Below are positions 43,372 through 53,784 of a stretch of DNA of 64,000 nt, piece by piece (position 1 is the first letter of the stretch; the number at the start of each line of letters is the position of its first letter). This stretch comes from Oscheius tipulae (lineage: Eukaryota > Nematoda > Chromadorea > Rhabditida > Rhabditidae), in assembly GCA_037178975.1 (NCBI GenBank), contig JASJZH010000005.1:434001-498000 (forward strand), in the 5' to 3' direction. Both the position numbers and the translations under genes were made by a program. A model generated the notes under the pieces. That model saw nothing but the letters and a program-made list of their open reading frames with translations, had not been told where the DNA came from and searched no databases.

Positions 43372-44076
43372 ATGGCAACTGCTGGTCTTCACGCATTTGA
43401 CGAGCTCAGTACACTAGCGCCACATCATGGAGGAGGAGAACAGGATTTTGACAGAGTGAGTCTCTGTCTCTCTTTCTCTTTACATCTTTGTCCACCTGTC
43501 TGTTTTTCTGCCTCTCTTCTCTCTTTCCCCTTGTCTTTTTGTTTCTCTGTCTCCCTGTCTTCCTATCTCACTGTCTCACAATCTCCTGTTCTAGCCCCAC
43601 ACCCGCCTACCTCCAGGCAGACGAAAGAAGGTGTCCAAAGAGAAGAATGAAAAGAAGACACGATCAGAAAACGTCGATCCAATACCAACGCCTCCATCCG
43701 AAGAGCAGTGTCATCCTGTCAATGAGACGTTAAGAAAGGATTTGCTGAAGGTCGGTTCATTACTGAAATCCCATTACCTTTCCCCTCCGGCTATAGTTCA
43801 GTCCCTTTCCTCAGCAGTTCTTTGTTTAATCACGGGAAAATGCAAACAAATTTAAGAACCAAAACTATTTGAATTGACAGGGAGACAATAAGATAGAGAA
43901 AATCTCATGCTGCTCTTTCGATACTCCCTCCATCATCTCAGGAATTCCATCGACTTCCGTCCCAACGTGGTCCTCCCAAATTGGTTCCACGCCAGCAGCA
44001 TATATGTAGAAACCTATGGGGGTGTGCGTCATTTCTACTGCGGCCCAGTAGTTGCAAAAACGCGACCCGAAAATGA
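43372..44076 (+). CDS. Small basic protein, unknown
   Basis: Three exons chain in frame. The ATG at 43372 lies six bases after a GGTTTTCAG acceptor: MATAGLHAFDELSTLAPHHG then GGGEQDFDR. After a TCTCTGTC-filled intron the next exon reads PHTRLPPGRRKKVSKEKNEK followed by SENVDPIPTPPSEEQCHPVNE. After another intron EFHRLPSQRGPPKLVPRQQH and a tail to TGA at 44074-44076. About 130 residues, rich in Lys/Arg/Pro, no recognised domain; the last exon may end at a GT donor near 44018 instead. Confidence 0.45.
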
Positions 44077-44335
44077 GGGTTCGCTCGTAGTTTTTACACG
44101 TAGGCTCAGGAAATATATTAGCTCAGAGAGAAAGATTAGGAGCTCGTGAAGGACAACCAAAACAAGGAAAGTACATGTCAGCTCAACTATAGGAACTGCC
44201 AGAACTTGTCCATATAATGTGTTTCCAACGAACACGGACAGTAAGTCAGTTCTGCATAAACTTTTTCATTACAGTCACAAAGTCACAGTAACACCGGTGC
44301 TAATGGAGTAACATACAAAAAATTTCTTTTTGTTT

Positions 44336-44392
44336 CAATGGCGCAGTGTGGCGCGACCAGTGTCCAAGGGATCTGGGTTCGACTCCCGGACT
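44336..44392 (+). repeat. tRNA-like fragment (D arm and T arm)
   Basis: A 4-bp D stem (GCGC 44341-44344 with GCGC 44351-44354) and a 5-bp T stem with a TTCGACT loop (44373-44389, matching the pol III B box GGTTCGANTCC) are present. The anticodon arm is too short and unpaired, and the acceptor ends do not pair. It is therefore a tRNA-derived remnant or SINE piece, not a working tRNA gene. Confidence 0.5.
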
Positions 44393-44871
44393 TTAATTTT
44401 GTTTTTACTTGGCGTCCCTATTCGTCGAAAGTAGACTATAGCACTTTGTCCTGTTACTGTGTACCGTCAGTTTTCCAGTCCTAGCTCTGTACCGGAGGTA
44501 TGAACAGACTGAACTCTGGAGCAGACCAATCAGTTGACTTTCAGTTTGGATACATGTTTACGGATAAAAGAATCAAAGGGACATCAGGTTTTAATCCATT
44601 CTTCTAGCAAACCCACTAACGAGTTCAGTTTCTATATCCGATGACATGTCTCTCAGACCCCCCCCCAGCATTCTCCCGGTTACCATTAATCGAGTCCATT
44701 ATGTGCTCTCTTGATGACCGATATAAGTCACCCAGACCCCCGTTTCCTATCTTCCTGGGGAGCCCTTTTTGTCCCAAAGAATGGGGGATTTGGAGGGCTA
44801 TTTGGAGAGCTTTGAGGATTATGCGGGAATTGAAATTTGGATGGGAAAAAGAGTTTCAAAAAAATTTTCAG

Positions 44872-46475
44872 GACCTCTTCTCGGAAATCTACGACAAGAA
44901 CACATTGCCGAGTGCTCAGGCGACGGAGGTGATAGTCGAACTGACAGTCCAATCCATCACGGAGATCAGCGAGTTCAGCAGCAGCTTCAAGGCCGATGTC
45001 TGGTTTTCGCAGATCTGGAGAGATCCGAGGCTGGACTTTACTGAAAGGAACTATTGCTTGAAGAATATCTCTCTGGCAGCTCATAAACTTCCACAGTTGT
45101 GGTCCCCGAATGTCTGCTTCGTCAATAGTAAGAAGGTGGGTCTCTGTCTCTATCACTACTCTCTTTCAGGTAGACATCCACAAGTCCCCCTCCGAGAACA
45201 TCCTTCTCCTGGTCTTTCCCAATGGAACAATCTGGCTCAACTTCCGTGTCAGTCTCATCGGGCCCTGCAAACTCGACCTAACCTACTTTCCCATGGACCG
45301 CCAGTCGTGCAATTTGATTTTTGAGGTGAGATGACGAGGGCCGATTCGAAAACAAGCCAAATTCCAGAGCTACAGCTACAACACGGCCGAGGTTCGAATC
45401 TTCTGGAGGGACTGGGAACCGGTCTCGATTCCAGACCCGGATTCGAAGAACCTACCTGATTTTGAGCTTGTCTCTTATGAGTCAGTCGAGCATTTTTGTG
45501 TCTCTATTTGGATTACAGACATCGGAATGATACCTTGGTCTACACAGCAGGGCTATGGGACCAACTCGAAGTCAAGTTCACGTTCCGTCGACTCTATGGG
45601 TACTATGTTCTTCAGGCATGTAGTCCCCACCAATCTTTCAAAAAACTGTTCAGGCCTATATGCCAACATATCTGTCAGTCTTCATCAGCTGGATAGCATT
45701 TTGGATCGACACCAAGGTTCGATTTCTTGTTGACTCAGAAATTGAAGCTACTTTCAGGCTCTACCGGCTAGAATCACTCTGGGAGTGAGTTCATTGATGG
45801 CTCTGACCTTTCAGTTTGGAAACATTGTGAAGAATCTGCCCAGAGTCAGCTATGTCAAGGTGTGGTTAAAGAGACAGAAAGAGAGAAACCGTTTCCAGGC
45901 TCTCGACATCTGGATGTTCGGCTGCGTCGGCTTCATCTTCCTCTCCCTAGTCGAGCTGGCAGCTGCCGGCTTTGCCGACAAGCTCGAAGGCCGTCGTCGA
46001 CGGACACAAAAGTTCAAGGAGAATCGAATGCTACGCTCCGATTCCGAACAGAATTGGCTTTCAAGGCTGCAAGCACCACCAATCTGTACAGATGTCCGGC
46101 TACCACCGGAAGGTTCGGTTTTGTAAGAGACAGTGACAGGGGCACAAAAACAGGGCTAGATATCAAAGACAAATTAAGAACCAGACGCGTCTCTACCCTC
46201 CGGAGCTCCCCTTCTACGATGTAATGGAGAACAGACGAATGGAAACGCAGTTAAACGGAGACGAGTGGAGGACAGACAGAGACTGAATAAGGTCTACATG
46301 CCGGTGGAACCGGTCTCCATCAGTAGTGAGAGAATCGATGAGGTCGGGTAGCTCTTTTCTTTTCGGAAAAGTTTCAACATTGCAGATATCCGCCAAGCTA
46401 TTTCCACTACTCTTTACCGCCTTTAACATCTTCTACTGGTTCTACTACATTGGCAAATCTGGCGGATTACTGTAG
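44872..46475 (+). CDS. Cys-loop channel subunit, acetylcholine-gated-chloride (ACC)-like
   Basis: A second pentameric channel subunit. The first sure exon reads [24 protein letters not shown] and [20 protein letters not shown]. The Cys-loop is [15 protein letters not shown] (13 residues between cysteines). Then [34 protein letters not shown] (M1), [21 protein letters not shown] (PAR motif and M2), [22 protein letters not shown] and M3. The M3-M4 loop has [18 protein letters not shown]4 is [23 protein letters not shown], stop TAG 46473-46475. M1-M2 sequence closely resembles the nematode ACC/LGC-46 group as I know it. The M1 junction requires a GC-AG intron (45616-45653). The signal-peptide exon is not located, possibly 42407. 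Confidence 0.85.
45616..45653 (+). other. 38-nt GC-AG intron in second channel gene
   Basis: CTTCAG|GCATGT...TGTTCAG|GCC: phase-0 joining gives [15 protein letters not shown], the conserved pre-M1/M1 sequence. The nearest GT donor (three bases later) shifts the frame. Confidence 0.8.
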
Positions 46476-47089
46476 TCCGATGACTACAGAGAGACGCGGG
46501 TCTTTCGATGAGAAAATTCTGTTCTTTGTCCATATCCTGACTGTGTACATTCTTCAGAAATGAAAGTTTATCGGGAATCGGTTACGGTCTCTCTGTCTAG
46601 TAGCTTACTGCAAGAATCCAAATATTGCAGTCGATAATTGAACACGAAGCGTTCAAATTTTTTTGAACAGTAATATTCAGAGGGGGAGGACAATTTTCTT
46701 CGGAAGCATCTCCAGGACGACGTCTTCTCATCTGTATCAACAAGAATGTCGATGGACGTTTCGTCAGAGCCAGATGCTGTGGAATCGACGCAACAGTCCC
46801 TGGCCAGCAGTCTTCTGTCTTTCGAGCCCACTCAATATTCGATAGTCAAGCATCTCTCGCCACAGCAGCTTGTAGTCCCGCAGAAGAAGGTCAGAAAGCC
46901 AAAGGATTCGTGTGTTACGGCTAGACCTGGAAGCAACTTGAAGCCGAGAAAGGACTCGTGTCTGACTGCTCTACGGAAGGCATCTTCACAGCTTAGGACA
47001 GCCAGGAAATGCGTAATTGAACCTTGGGAAACGGAGAAATTCGTCCCGGACGATGTCAAGGTGAGTTACAGACACACACACACACACAC

Positions 47090-47240
47090 AGAGACAGCAA
47101 AGCTACAGGTACAGGCCAGCTTTCGGGCTCAGGTGATCGTGCCAGCGGTACCTTCAGATCGTGATCGTTGTAGAAAGAGTTTACGGAAGTAGCTTCGAGA
47201 GTGTCCTAGGAAAACACTTTGTCAGGCTGGAGCCCTACCT
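47090..47240 (+). repeat. Dispersed foldback repeat, copy 4 (rearranged)
   Basis: The leader end ACAGCAAAGCTACAG is joined directly to CCAGCTTTCGGGCTCAGGTG, so about 250 bp of the full element are missing. The core GCCAGCGGTACC and TAGCTTCGAGAG follow. It lies in an intron of the ABHD17-like locus, next to a CA microsatellite (about 47070-47090). Confidence 0.75.
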
Positions 47241-47360
47241 GACCTGACGTTATTCATCAGTGGCTTTAAGTTCTAATCAAAGCTTACTGTTAGTTAGAAA
47301 AGGACTAGTCATTTCCTAATGAACTAGCATGCTTACTCAATACTTTGTACTGTCCACCGA

Positions 47361-47401
47361 AATTCACGTTCCGTCGACTCTATGGGTACTACGACATTCA
47401 G
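47361..47401 (+). other. Channel exon fragment acting as splice acceptor
   Basis: A 29-nt block (47363-47391) is identical to 45577-45605 in the second channel gene, coding there for [10 protein letters not shown]. The copy continues with a diverged ...ATTCAG that aligns with the source exon's ...CTTCAG end, and here that CAG is the intron 3' splice site for the next exon (KERRLSNKENREFIKDRN). Confidence 0.75.
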
Positions 47402-49197
47402 AAAGAAAGAAGACTCTCTAATAAAGAGAACAGAGAGTTTATTAAAGACAGAAACTATGGGAAGAGCAGTGACATTTTCCAGAAAGCGCCCCTGATCCCC
47501 CGAGTCAGCAGCAAGTCAAGAAGTCGTGTTAAGTACGTGCCAACAAAAGAAACACTGGCCGACTGGAACGAGACCCGCTATGAGCACTACAAGAGCGAGA
47601 TGCAGAGGTTTCATAAGGAGTTGGCCTCGTTGACTGCTCGTCACATCCAAGCTGTCACCAGACTGGAGGAGAGGATAGCTAGAAGACAGGCAAAGCTCGA
47701 GAGCGAGATTCTGGACCAGTTGGAGGAGGCCAGAGGAAAAAGAATGGTCCGCTATTGCTACTGCAAGGACACCTTCAAAAACAAGATGAAGGTAGGTAGA
47801 ATGCCTCTCTGTCTGTGTGTGTCTCTGTCTCAATGTCTTCTTTCAGAGCTGTTCCAGATCAGTGTGGTACTGTTTCGGGAAGTATCTTCGAGGCTTCAAC
47901 GTCTTCTGCTGTCCACCGCTCTGTAGAGCTACCAATGGAGCCACCTTCTGGCCTCCACCACGTGGCTACTTCTTCTTCCGACCACCGGATGGCACTACAA
48001 GTCGCAAGACCGATACGGAAGAGGATCGTATCCCGACAGACGAGAATGATGACGAGTGGGTACAGTGCCATATTGACAAGCTGGTGGCCAGGAAGAAGAC
48101 CTACACGAAACTGAAGAAGGCTACGAGAGAGGCGTGTGAGGGCAGTTGGAAGATCAGCAATAGTCACGATTGTGGAGAGGACATGCACGATGTTGAAGGT
48201 AGCGGTAGCTGTTATCCTCTGCCTCTCAGTCTCTCCATCAACCTTTCAACTTTCAGGCTTTGTGCTGGAGACGAGTACCGGCAACTTCATTGGCTGCTGT
48301 CGCTGTCCCTTCATGGGAATTGGGAAGGAAAAGTTCTGTGTCCTGTACTCTCATCCGTCCGGCTCCGACATGTCCGACCACCTTCTGGGAGTGCCTAGTC
48401 TGCGCGACATGGCCGCCTACCATCGATGTGACGTCTACAGCTACGACTAGAGCGGCTTCGGCATCAGTACAGGCAGTCCGGGAGAAAGGAACCAGAACGC
48501 AGATATCAGGGCCATCTACAAGGTCTCTCTGTCTTTTTGATCGATTCGGCAGCAAAATTAGTTTTCTGAATGAAACTCTTCTCACGAAGTATAATGGGAT
48601 CCAAAACTTTGCAAAAGTTTCCGCGTCAAATGTTTCACTGGTGACTGAAGTATTGGAAAAAAAAAAAAGTTATTCGCTCAAGGTGGGTCTGAAAAAAAGA
48701 AAAAAAATTAACATAGAATGATAGAAGGCTCCGTAGAAAAAGCCGAAAAATGATGGTTTTATAGTTTTGCCTTCAAAAATTGTCAGACTAAAAGTTGATC
48801 TCGTATAATTCGTTGGAAAATGACTGAACAAACACATGCTTTAGGTCTGTCACAGTTTTTTTTCGCCGTATATTGAAAAAAAAAAACATCTCTACTATCT
48901 GTTTGTTCTCGAAAATGTCTCCCAGTGGCTTCATTGGGACAAAAACCAAGTTCAAAAGCGCATCCAAAGTTGATTTGCCAACCAATTTAGAAAATAACAG
49001 TTTTTGAATAACAAAACTTCTACACAACTAATTGGCTCGCTTCTGTTTCGTGGCCACGGACAAACAAACAAACAGAGTCCTCCACAGAAACCATCGCGCT
49101 TTAGATAGTAGAAAAAATGTTCCTTTTTCGGTATAACTAACTGAAAATAACAAAAATTGATTCATGACGACGAGCCGAAAAAACTACCAAATTCCAG

Positions 49198-50524
49198 CGC
49201 CACTTGATCCCTCGACCACCACTGCTCCATTTCTGGTGCTGTTGGCTGGACGGCTCGAATGATTTCCACGGCTGTCGACTGAAGAGAATCTTCAAGATTA
49301 CTGTCTTTACAGTGGATGACACTGTCTCTCTCACCGAGGAGACCAAAGAGTACGAGGGACAGCTCTTCTTGAGGAGGATACACCTTCCCAAGCCGGTGGA
49401 ACAAGGTACTTTTGGAGGTTTCTGACAGACTAGCTAGTGAATTTGGGTTTTGTTTCAAGGGATACTTATAAAACACTCTTTTGATTTTTTATATTACTTC
49501 TCTCTTACTAGGGAAGGGTTTTAGTTGGCCGCGGGATATCGAAACGAGGTAGGTGCCGTTCGAAAGGGCATCGAAAATGATGGTGTTTCCCAGATTTTCA
49601 GCTGCGGAATGGACGTCTGCTGTCCTCTGGAGCTTTTCCCGTTTCCAGATTTTGAGCTGAATTTGCGCTCTTGGACTTGGATATGCAATGGTTCCTAGTT
49701 AGATTCCCTAGTTAGTTGTGTCTACAACAAAATCACAGATTCTGTATTTGCTGATAGAAATATTATACTATATCCTCTTAACAGAGAATTCTTTTCTTTT
49801 TCCGTTCGGTACTGTTCTTTCTTTGGAAATCCATGTGTTTCAAACTGTATAGAAGTTTTTATATGCTAGCTAGTTTTCAGTTTTTCTTCATCTGAGTCTC
49901 TGAAAAGTTGCTGAAGCACTTTGTAGTGGTCTCAAACGCTGCAAAAGAAAAATGTTTCAGACAGTCTCAAAAACTTCAGTCACACAGGAGCCAGTAATGA
50001 TCCGATTGTTAGGGGTAATAAAAACTGTTTTTTTCTCTCTCTTCCCACCACAATAGCAGCAATACAAAAGTGCATATGCAATTCCCCGTAACTGAAAGTG
50101 CGTAAGGTGGAAGTTGGCATGAGCTATACAGTTTCCAAGACTTTAGTCAAACTGGAGCCAGTTATCATCAAGTCTCCAAGACTTCAAAAAGTATAATGTT
50201 TTAAGGAATCCTTATAGATCCTTGGCACTGCTACCAAAATTATTATTTTGAGACGGGATCCATCGCCACTACCATAGCTGGGATATCCGTCCTGGGGTCT
50301 GGATCGATGTCTTCTCTCGTCCTATGTTTGTTTACGAGTGCTGTGGAGAGCCGACCCGAGAATTTATGACTCAACAGTATGGAGAAATTGACTTCAGGAA
50401 CTGTACCAACGGTGTAAGTTTGGTATTTTCGTTTGAAAAAAATATGTTTCAGGTTTTAATACATGGACCACCTCCTCTCACATTCGAGAGAGCTCCGAAT
50501 GTACTGAGGTTCTATGCCAGAATG
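49198..50524 (+). CDS. DM10-domain protein, EFHC1-like, partial
   Basis: Three exons match one DM10 domain and the start of the next part, as in EFHC1/2 (axonemal microtubule inner proteins in ciliated eukaryotes). Exon 49198-49405: RPPLLHFWCCWLDGSNDFHG, LKRIFKITVFTVDDTVSLTEE and GQLFLRRIHLPKPVEQG (LxFxCxWxD...FxxxDDTxSxxE...FLRRxxLPK). Exon 50253-50413: RHYHSWDIRPGVWIDVFSRP and FVYECCGEPTREFMTQQYG. Exon 50453-50524: VLIHGPPPLTFERAPNVLRF then YARM. The full family has three DM10 repeats; exons for the first and third were not found, and the 847-nt intron is long for this genome. It may be truncated. Nematode sperm lack cilia, so a sensory-cilium or other role is likely if functional. Confidence 0.65.
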
Positions 50525-51131
50525 GTACGGGTGGGACTAGAGAGATTGTTTGGGCAGAAGAGCAACTATTTTCGGAATGTTTTATCTGGCACTTTAGTAG
50601 TTTTTCAAAGCCATATATAACCCTCGATCAGACTCACTTTCCTAACCATAGATATATCCTAAAACACATGAAAGCGGAACGAACAGTGAAGAAATTGTGA
50701 GTTCCAAAACCCAAGGTGAATTCTTGTAGTGTTATAGGGTGTCTATCTTAGCCACATTGCGTTCAAAATACCCAGCCTGACTAATGGAATTACGATGAAG
50801 CAAAAAAAAACGTTTCCTCGTTCATCCATATCCATTCTGTCTCTCCGTTTCTGTTTGTCCTTGAAGAGACGGGCCTAGCTGGATCGTTAACTGTTGGACA
50901 ACGACCCGATGACAGTTTGCCTTTCCTCCATTTTGACTTTTCCGCTGCCTGTCTCTTTCTTTCTTTTTATTCAATATCCAAAGTCTCTTTTTTCTCTGTC
51001 TCTATGTCTCTCAGCAATCTATCAGAGAGACAGAGAGACAGAGTTTGCAACTCCAACGTTTTAGACTGACCAGCCACGTCAAAACACTGACTCCTATTTT
51101 ACACGAAGAAGAGAAGAAGCCGGACATTGCT

Positions 51132-52937
51132 ATGGTATGCACCAGATTTTTGGAAAAAAAGAAATTTATTTTCGTAACATTGCCTGAAAAGCGATGGCAT
51201 ATAGGCCTGAAGAGCATTCAACTGTTATGCCTGTTAGCTACCCCTTTTCAGGAACCCACCAACTTCCGTGATCTCCTTCCTGTCCCTCGACGAGCTGTTG
51301 AAAATAATCAAATTGAATGTGGCAGGACCCTGCTCAATCATCGCGCGCCGATCGATACCAGTACCCTTAAGAACCGTACTCCTCTTCACTTTGCTGCTGA
51401 GAGTGGTCGTGTTGACATGGTCAAGCTTCTTCTTCTACATGGAGCTATCGCCGATAGTAAAGATAACGATCACGCCACTCCACTGCATATTGCTGCTCTT
51501 CATGGACGTCTTCTGGTCGTGGAAATGCTCCTCAAGGCGGGTGCTTTGGTCTCTTCAAAGGATAAAGATGGGGAGACTCCTTTACATTTTGCTGCCGGAA
51601 GAAACCGCATTGAATGTGCCAGAACCCTGCTCAAGCATCGCACGTCGATCTATGCCGTCAATAGGTTCGGATGTACTCCTCTTCACATTGCTGTCAAAAA
51701 AGGTCATGTTGGCATGGTTATGCTTCTCCTCCAACATGGAGCTATTATCGACAGTGAAAACATCGATCACGCCACTCCGTTGCACGCCGCTACGCTTCAT
51801 GGACATCATTTGGTCATGAAAATGCTCATCACGGCAGGAGCTTCAGTCACTTCAAAGAGTAAAAATGGGTGGACTCCTCTTCATTCTGCTGCAGAATATA
51901 ATCACATTGAAAGTGCCAGAACCATACTCAAGCATCGCGCACCGATCGACGCAGCCACTGAGAGCGGCAGCACTCCTCTTCACCTCGCTGCCCGAAATGG
52001 TCATGTTGGCATGGTCAAGCTTCTCCTTCAACATGGAGCTACTATCGACAGTCGCAACAATGACTTCTGCACCCCACTTTGTCTTGCTGTCCAGAAGGGG
52101 CACGATCAAGTAGTGGACGTGTTTCTTGGCGCCGGAGCTTCGATCTCTTCAGAGGATGAAGATGGGTGGACTCTTCTTCATTTTACTGCCCAAAAAGGTC
52201 ATACTGACATGGTTAAGCTTCTCCTTCAACATGGAGCTATCGTCGACAGTGAAGATAACGATCACGTCACTCCACTGCACATTGCTGTTCTTCATGGACA
52301 TCTTCTGGTCGTGAAGTTACTCATCACAGCAGGAGCTTCAGTCACTTCAAAGGATAAAGATGGGTGGACACCTTTGCATATTGCTGCCGAAGGAAATCAC
52401 ATTGAAAGTGCTAGGACCCTGCTCAAACACCACGCATCGATTGATGCCGTCACTGTAATCGGCAGAACTCCTCTTCATTTTGCTGCCGTGGGTGGACACG
52501 AACTTATGGTAAAGCTTCTACTCGACGAGAATGCTGATCCTGATGCTTGTGATTGCGAGGAACAAACTCCTCTTCAATTAGCGTGCTGCAAAGGTGCAAT
52601 CAACTGCGTCACCTATCTCCTTGAACGTGGTGCTAATCCGAACACGACAGACAATCATGGTTCAACTGCACTTTATTTCGCTGCGCAGTTTAACCACGCC
52701 GATGTTGCCAAAATCCTTATCCAATATGGAGCCAATGTAGACGTCCGCTGTAGTTTTCTTCAGTCAGCACTGCACATTGTCAGTTTTAACGGAAACGTTG
52801 ACATTGTAACTCTTCTCCTTCGAGCTGGCGCCAATCCTAATAGTGCGAACAAGTACAATAATACCCCTCTACAGTTCGCTAGAATTTATGGTAACAAGGA
52901 AGTAGCGGCGCTTCTAGTGAAATATGGTGCCCGTTAG
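51132..52937 (+). CDS. Long ankyrin-repeat protein, nearly intronless
   Basis: One open frame of about 600 codons encodes at least 16 ankyrin repeats of 33 residues (consensus TPLHxAAxxGHxxMVKLLLxxGAxxxxxDxxG) from about 51310 to the stop TAG at 52935-52937. The first twelve follow a three-repeat super-unit of 99 residues: GHVGMVKLLLQHGA, then LHGHLLVVKxLITAGASVTSKDKDGW, then NHIESARTLLKH. The last four are more diverged. The N-terminus is uncertain: ATG 51132 is in frame, but its GGTATG context and TTTCAG at 51251 suggest an intron with an upstream first exon. AATAAA lies at 52969-52974. Ankyrin arrays mediate protein binding; no catalytic domain is seen. The lack of introns contrasts with every neighbour. 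Confidence 0.85.
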   Translation: MVCTRFLEKKKFIFVTLPEKRWHIGLKSIQLLCLLATPFQEPTNFRDLLPVPRRAVENNQIECGRTLLNHRAPIDTSTLKNRTPLHFAAESGRVDMVKLLLLHGAIADSKDNDHATPLHIAALHGRLLVVEMLLKAGALVSSKDKDGETPLHFAAGRNRIECARTLLKHRTSIYAVNRFGCTPLHIAVKKGHVGMVMLLLQHGAIIDSENIDHATPLHAATLHGHHLVMKMLITAGASVTSKSKNGWTPLHSAAEYNHIESARTILKHRAPIDAATESGSTPLHLAARNGHVGMVKLLLQHGATIDSRNNDFCTPLCLAVQKGHDQVVDVFLGAGASISSEDEDGWTLLHFTAQKGHTDMVKLLLQHGAIVDSEDNDHVTPLHIAVLHGHLLVVKLLITAGASVTSKDKDGWTPLHIAAEGNHIESARTLLKHHASIDAVTVIGRTPLHFAAVGGHELMVKLLLDENADPDACDCEEQTPLQLACCKGAINCVTYLLERGANPNTTDNHGSTALYFAAQFNHADVAKILIQYGANVDVRCSFLQSALHIVSFNGNVDIVTLLLRAGANPNSANKYNNTPLQFARIYGNKEVAALLVKYGAR

Positions 52938-53398
52938 ACGACAGACGTCCAATTACAGTTGAGTTTCAAATAAAAATCATCATTGTATATATCTTCATTG
53001 TTTTATCCATGTTTTTTCTACTATTCTGTCCCTCTGTCTAATAAAACCGAAACATCTATAGAACCTGTATTAGATGAACCCTCCCATCTTACTGCTCTTC
53101 TCCCACAACCTCGACCGACTTCTGCCTTGACTGCGAAGCTTGACTCTCCTGTAGCTGGCAGTCATGTTCCTCGTCCACAATCATGCTCCTCAGCTGGAGC
53201 TGATCACTGAAAGAAGGAATTATTAAAAATTGTCTCTGCATTCGAGCATTTATCACCGTCTCTTGTAGTAATCGGAGGACCTGTGGCTGTTTCTCTGTCT
53301 TTCCTTCTCTCTGCCCTTCTGACTAGTTATCTCGCTGTCCCTCTGTCTGTTTCCCAGTCTCCCTGTCGCAGTGTCTCTTTGACCCTCTGTTTCTTTGT

Positions 53399-53650
53399 CT
53401 TTGTGGGTTTTGACGCGAAGAAGTTTGTCAACCAGGTTTTGAGTGCGCCGTCGGAATCGAACTGTTGTCCTCCAATCTCGTTGTTGAGGGTCCGGAACAG
53501 ATAATAGTCGGAAGGGGCAAGGTCCGGGCTATAAGGAGGATGGGGTAAAATTTCCCAACCCAGGTCGTGGATCTTGAAACGAGTGAGTTTTGCAACATGG
53601 GGGCGCGCGTTGTCCATCTGCAGGATGACCTTCGTATACCGATTTATTTG
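53399..53650 (-). mobile_element. Mariner (Tc1/mariner superfamily) transposase remnant
   Basis: The minus-strand frame contains the C-terminal catalytic part of a mariner transposase: QMDNARPHVAKLTRFKIHDL, then LPHPPYSPDLAPSDYYLFRT, then GALKTWLTNFFASKP. The spacing from DNARPH to APSD is 34 residues, the D34D signature of mariner. The N-terminal two thirds and the first catalytic Asp are missing, and the 3' end runs into a TCTCTGTC tract. It is a dead fragment. Confidence 0.9.
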
Positions 53651-53784
53651 TTGCAGACGCTTTTTTGAATCAAAACGGAGGATTCCCATATTTAAGCGGT
53701 TTCGAGAAATAAAAAATTGGGACAGGGGCTTTTCTGTCAGGTTATGGAATTGAAGAGGCTCTGATAGCATTGTTTGAAGCGCAC

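Larger units (their letters stand above)
46746..48522 (+). pseudogene. Coiled-coil plus ABHD17-like hydrolase locus with in-frame TAG
   Basis: Exon 1 reads MSMDVSSEPDAVESTQQSLA and is basic to DDVK. After a large intron (47060-47401) an exon gives a charged coiled coil (LTARHIQAVTRLEERIARRQ, KLESEILDQLEEARGK). Next comes YLRGFNVFCCPPLCRATNGA with a PPxGYFFFRPPDG run, then GFVLETSTGNFIGCCRCPFM, FCVLYSHPSGSDMSDHLLGV and HRCDVYSYD, which follow the N-terminal half of ABHD17 depalmitoylases (compare FSYDYSGYG). The conserved Tyr after YSYD is TAG (48448-48450), yet the same frame continues as SGFGISTGSPGERNQNADIRA to a splice donor. No exon with the GxSxG nucleophile or catalytic Asp/His is visible downstream. 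Most likely a broken or truncated gene; readthrough is an alternative. Confidence 0.65.

Noticed and set aside
226-53400. CRISPR-like or coding repeats in the GAGACAGA tracts
   Set aside because: Units are irregular, without unique spacers; the Ser/Leu- or Arg/Asp-rich translations are simple-sequence artefacts in introns.
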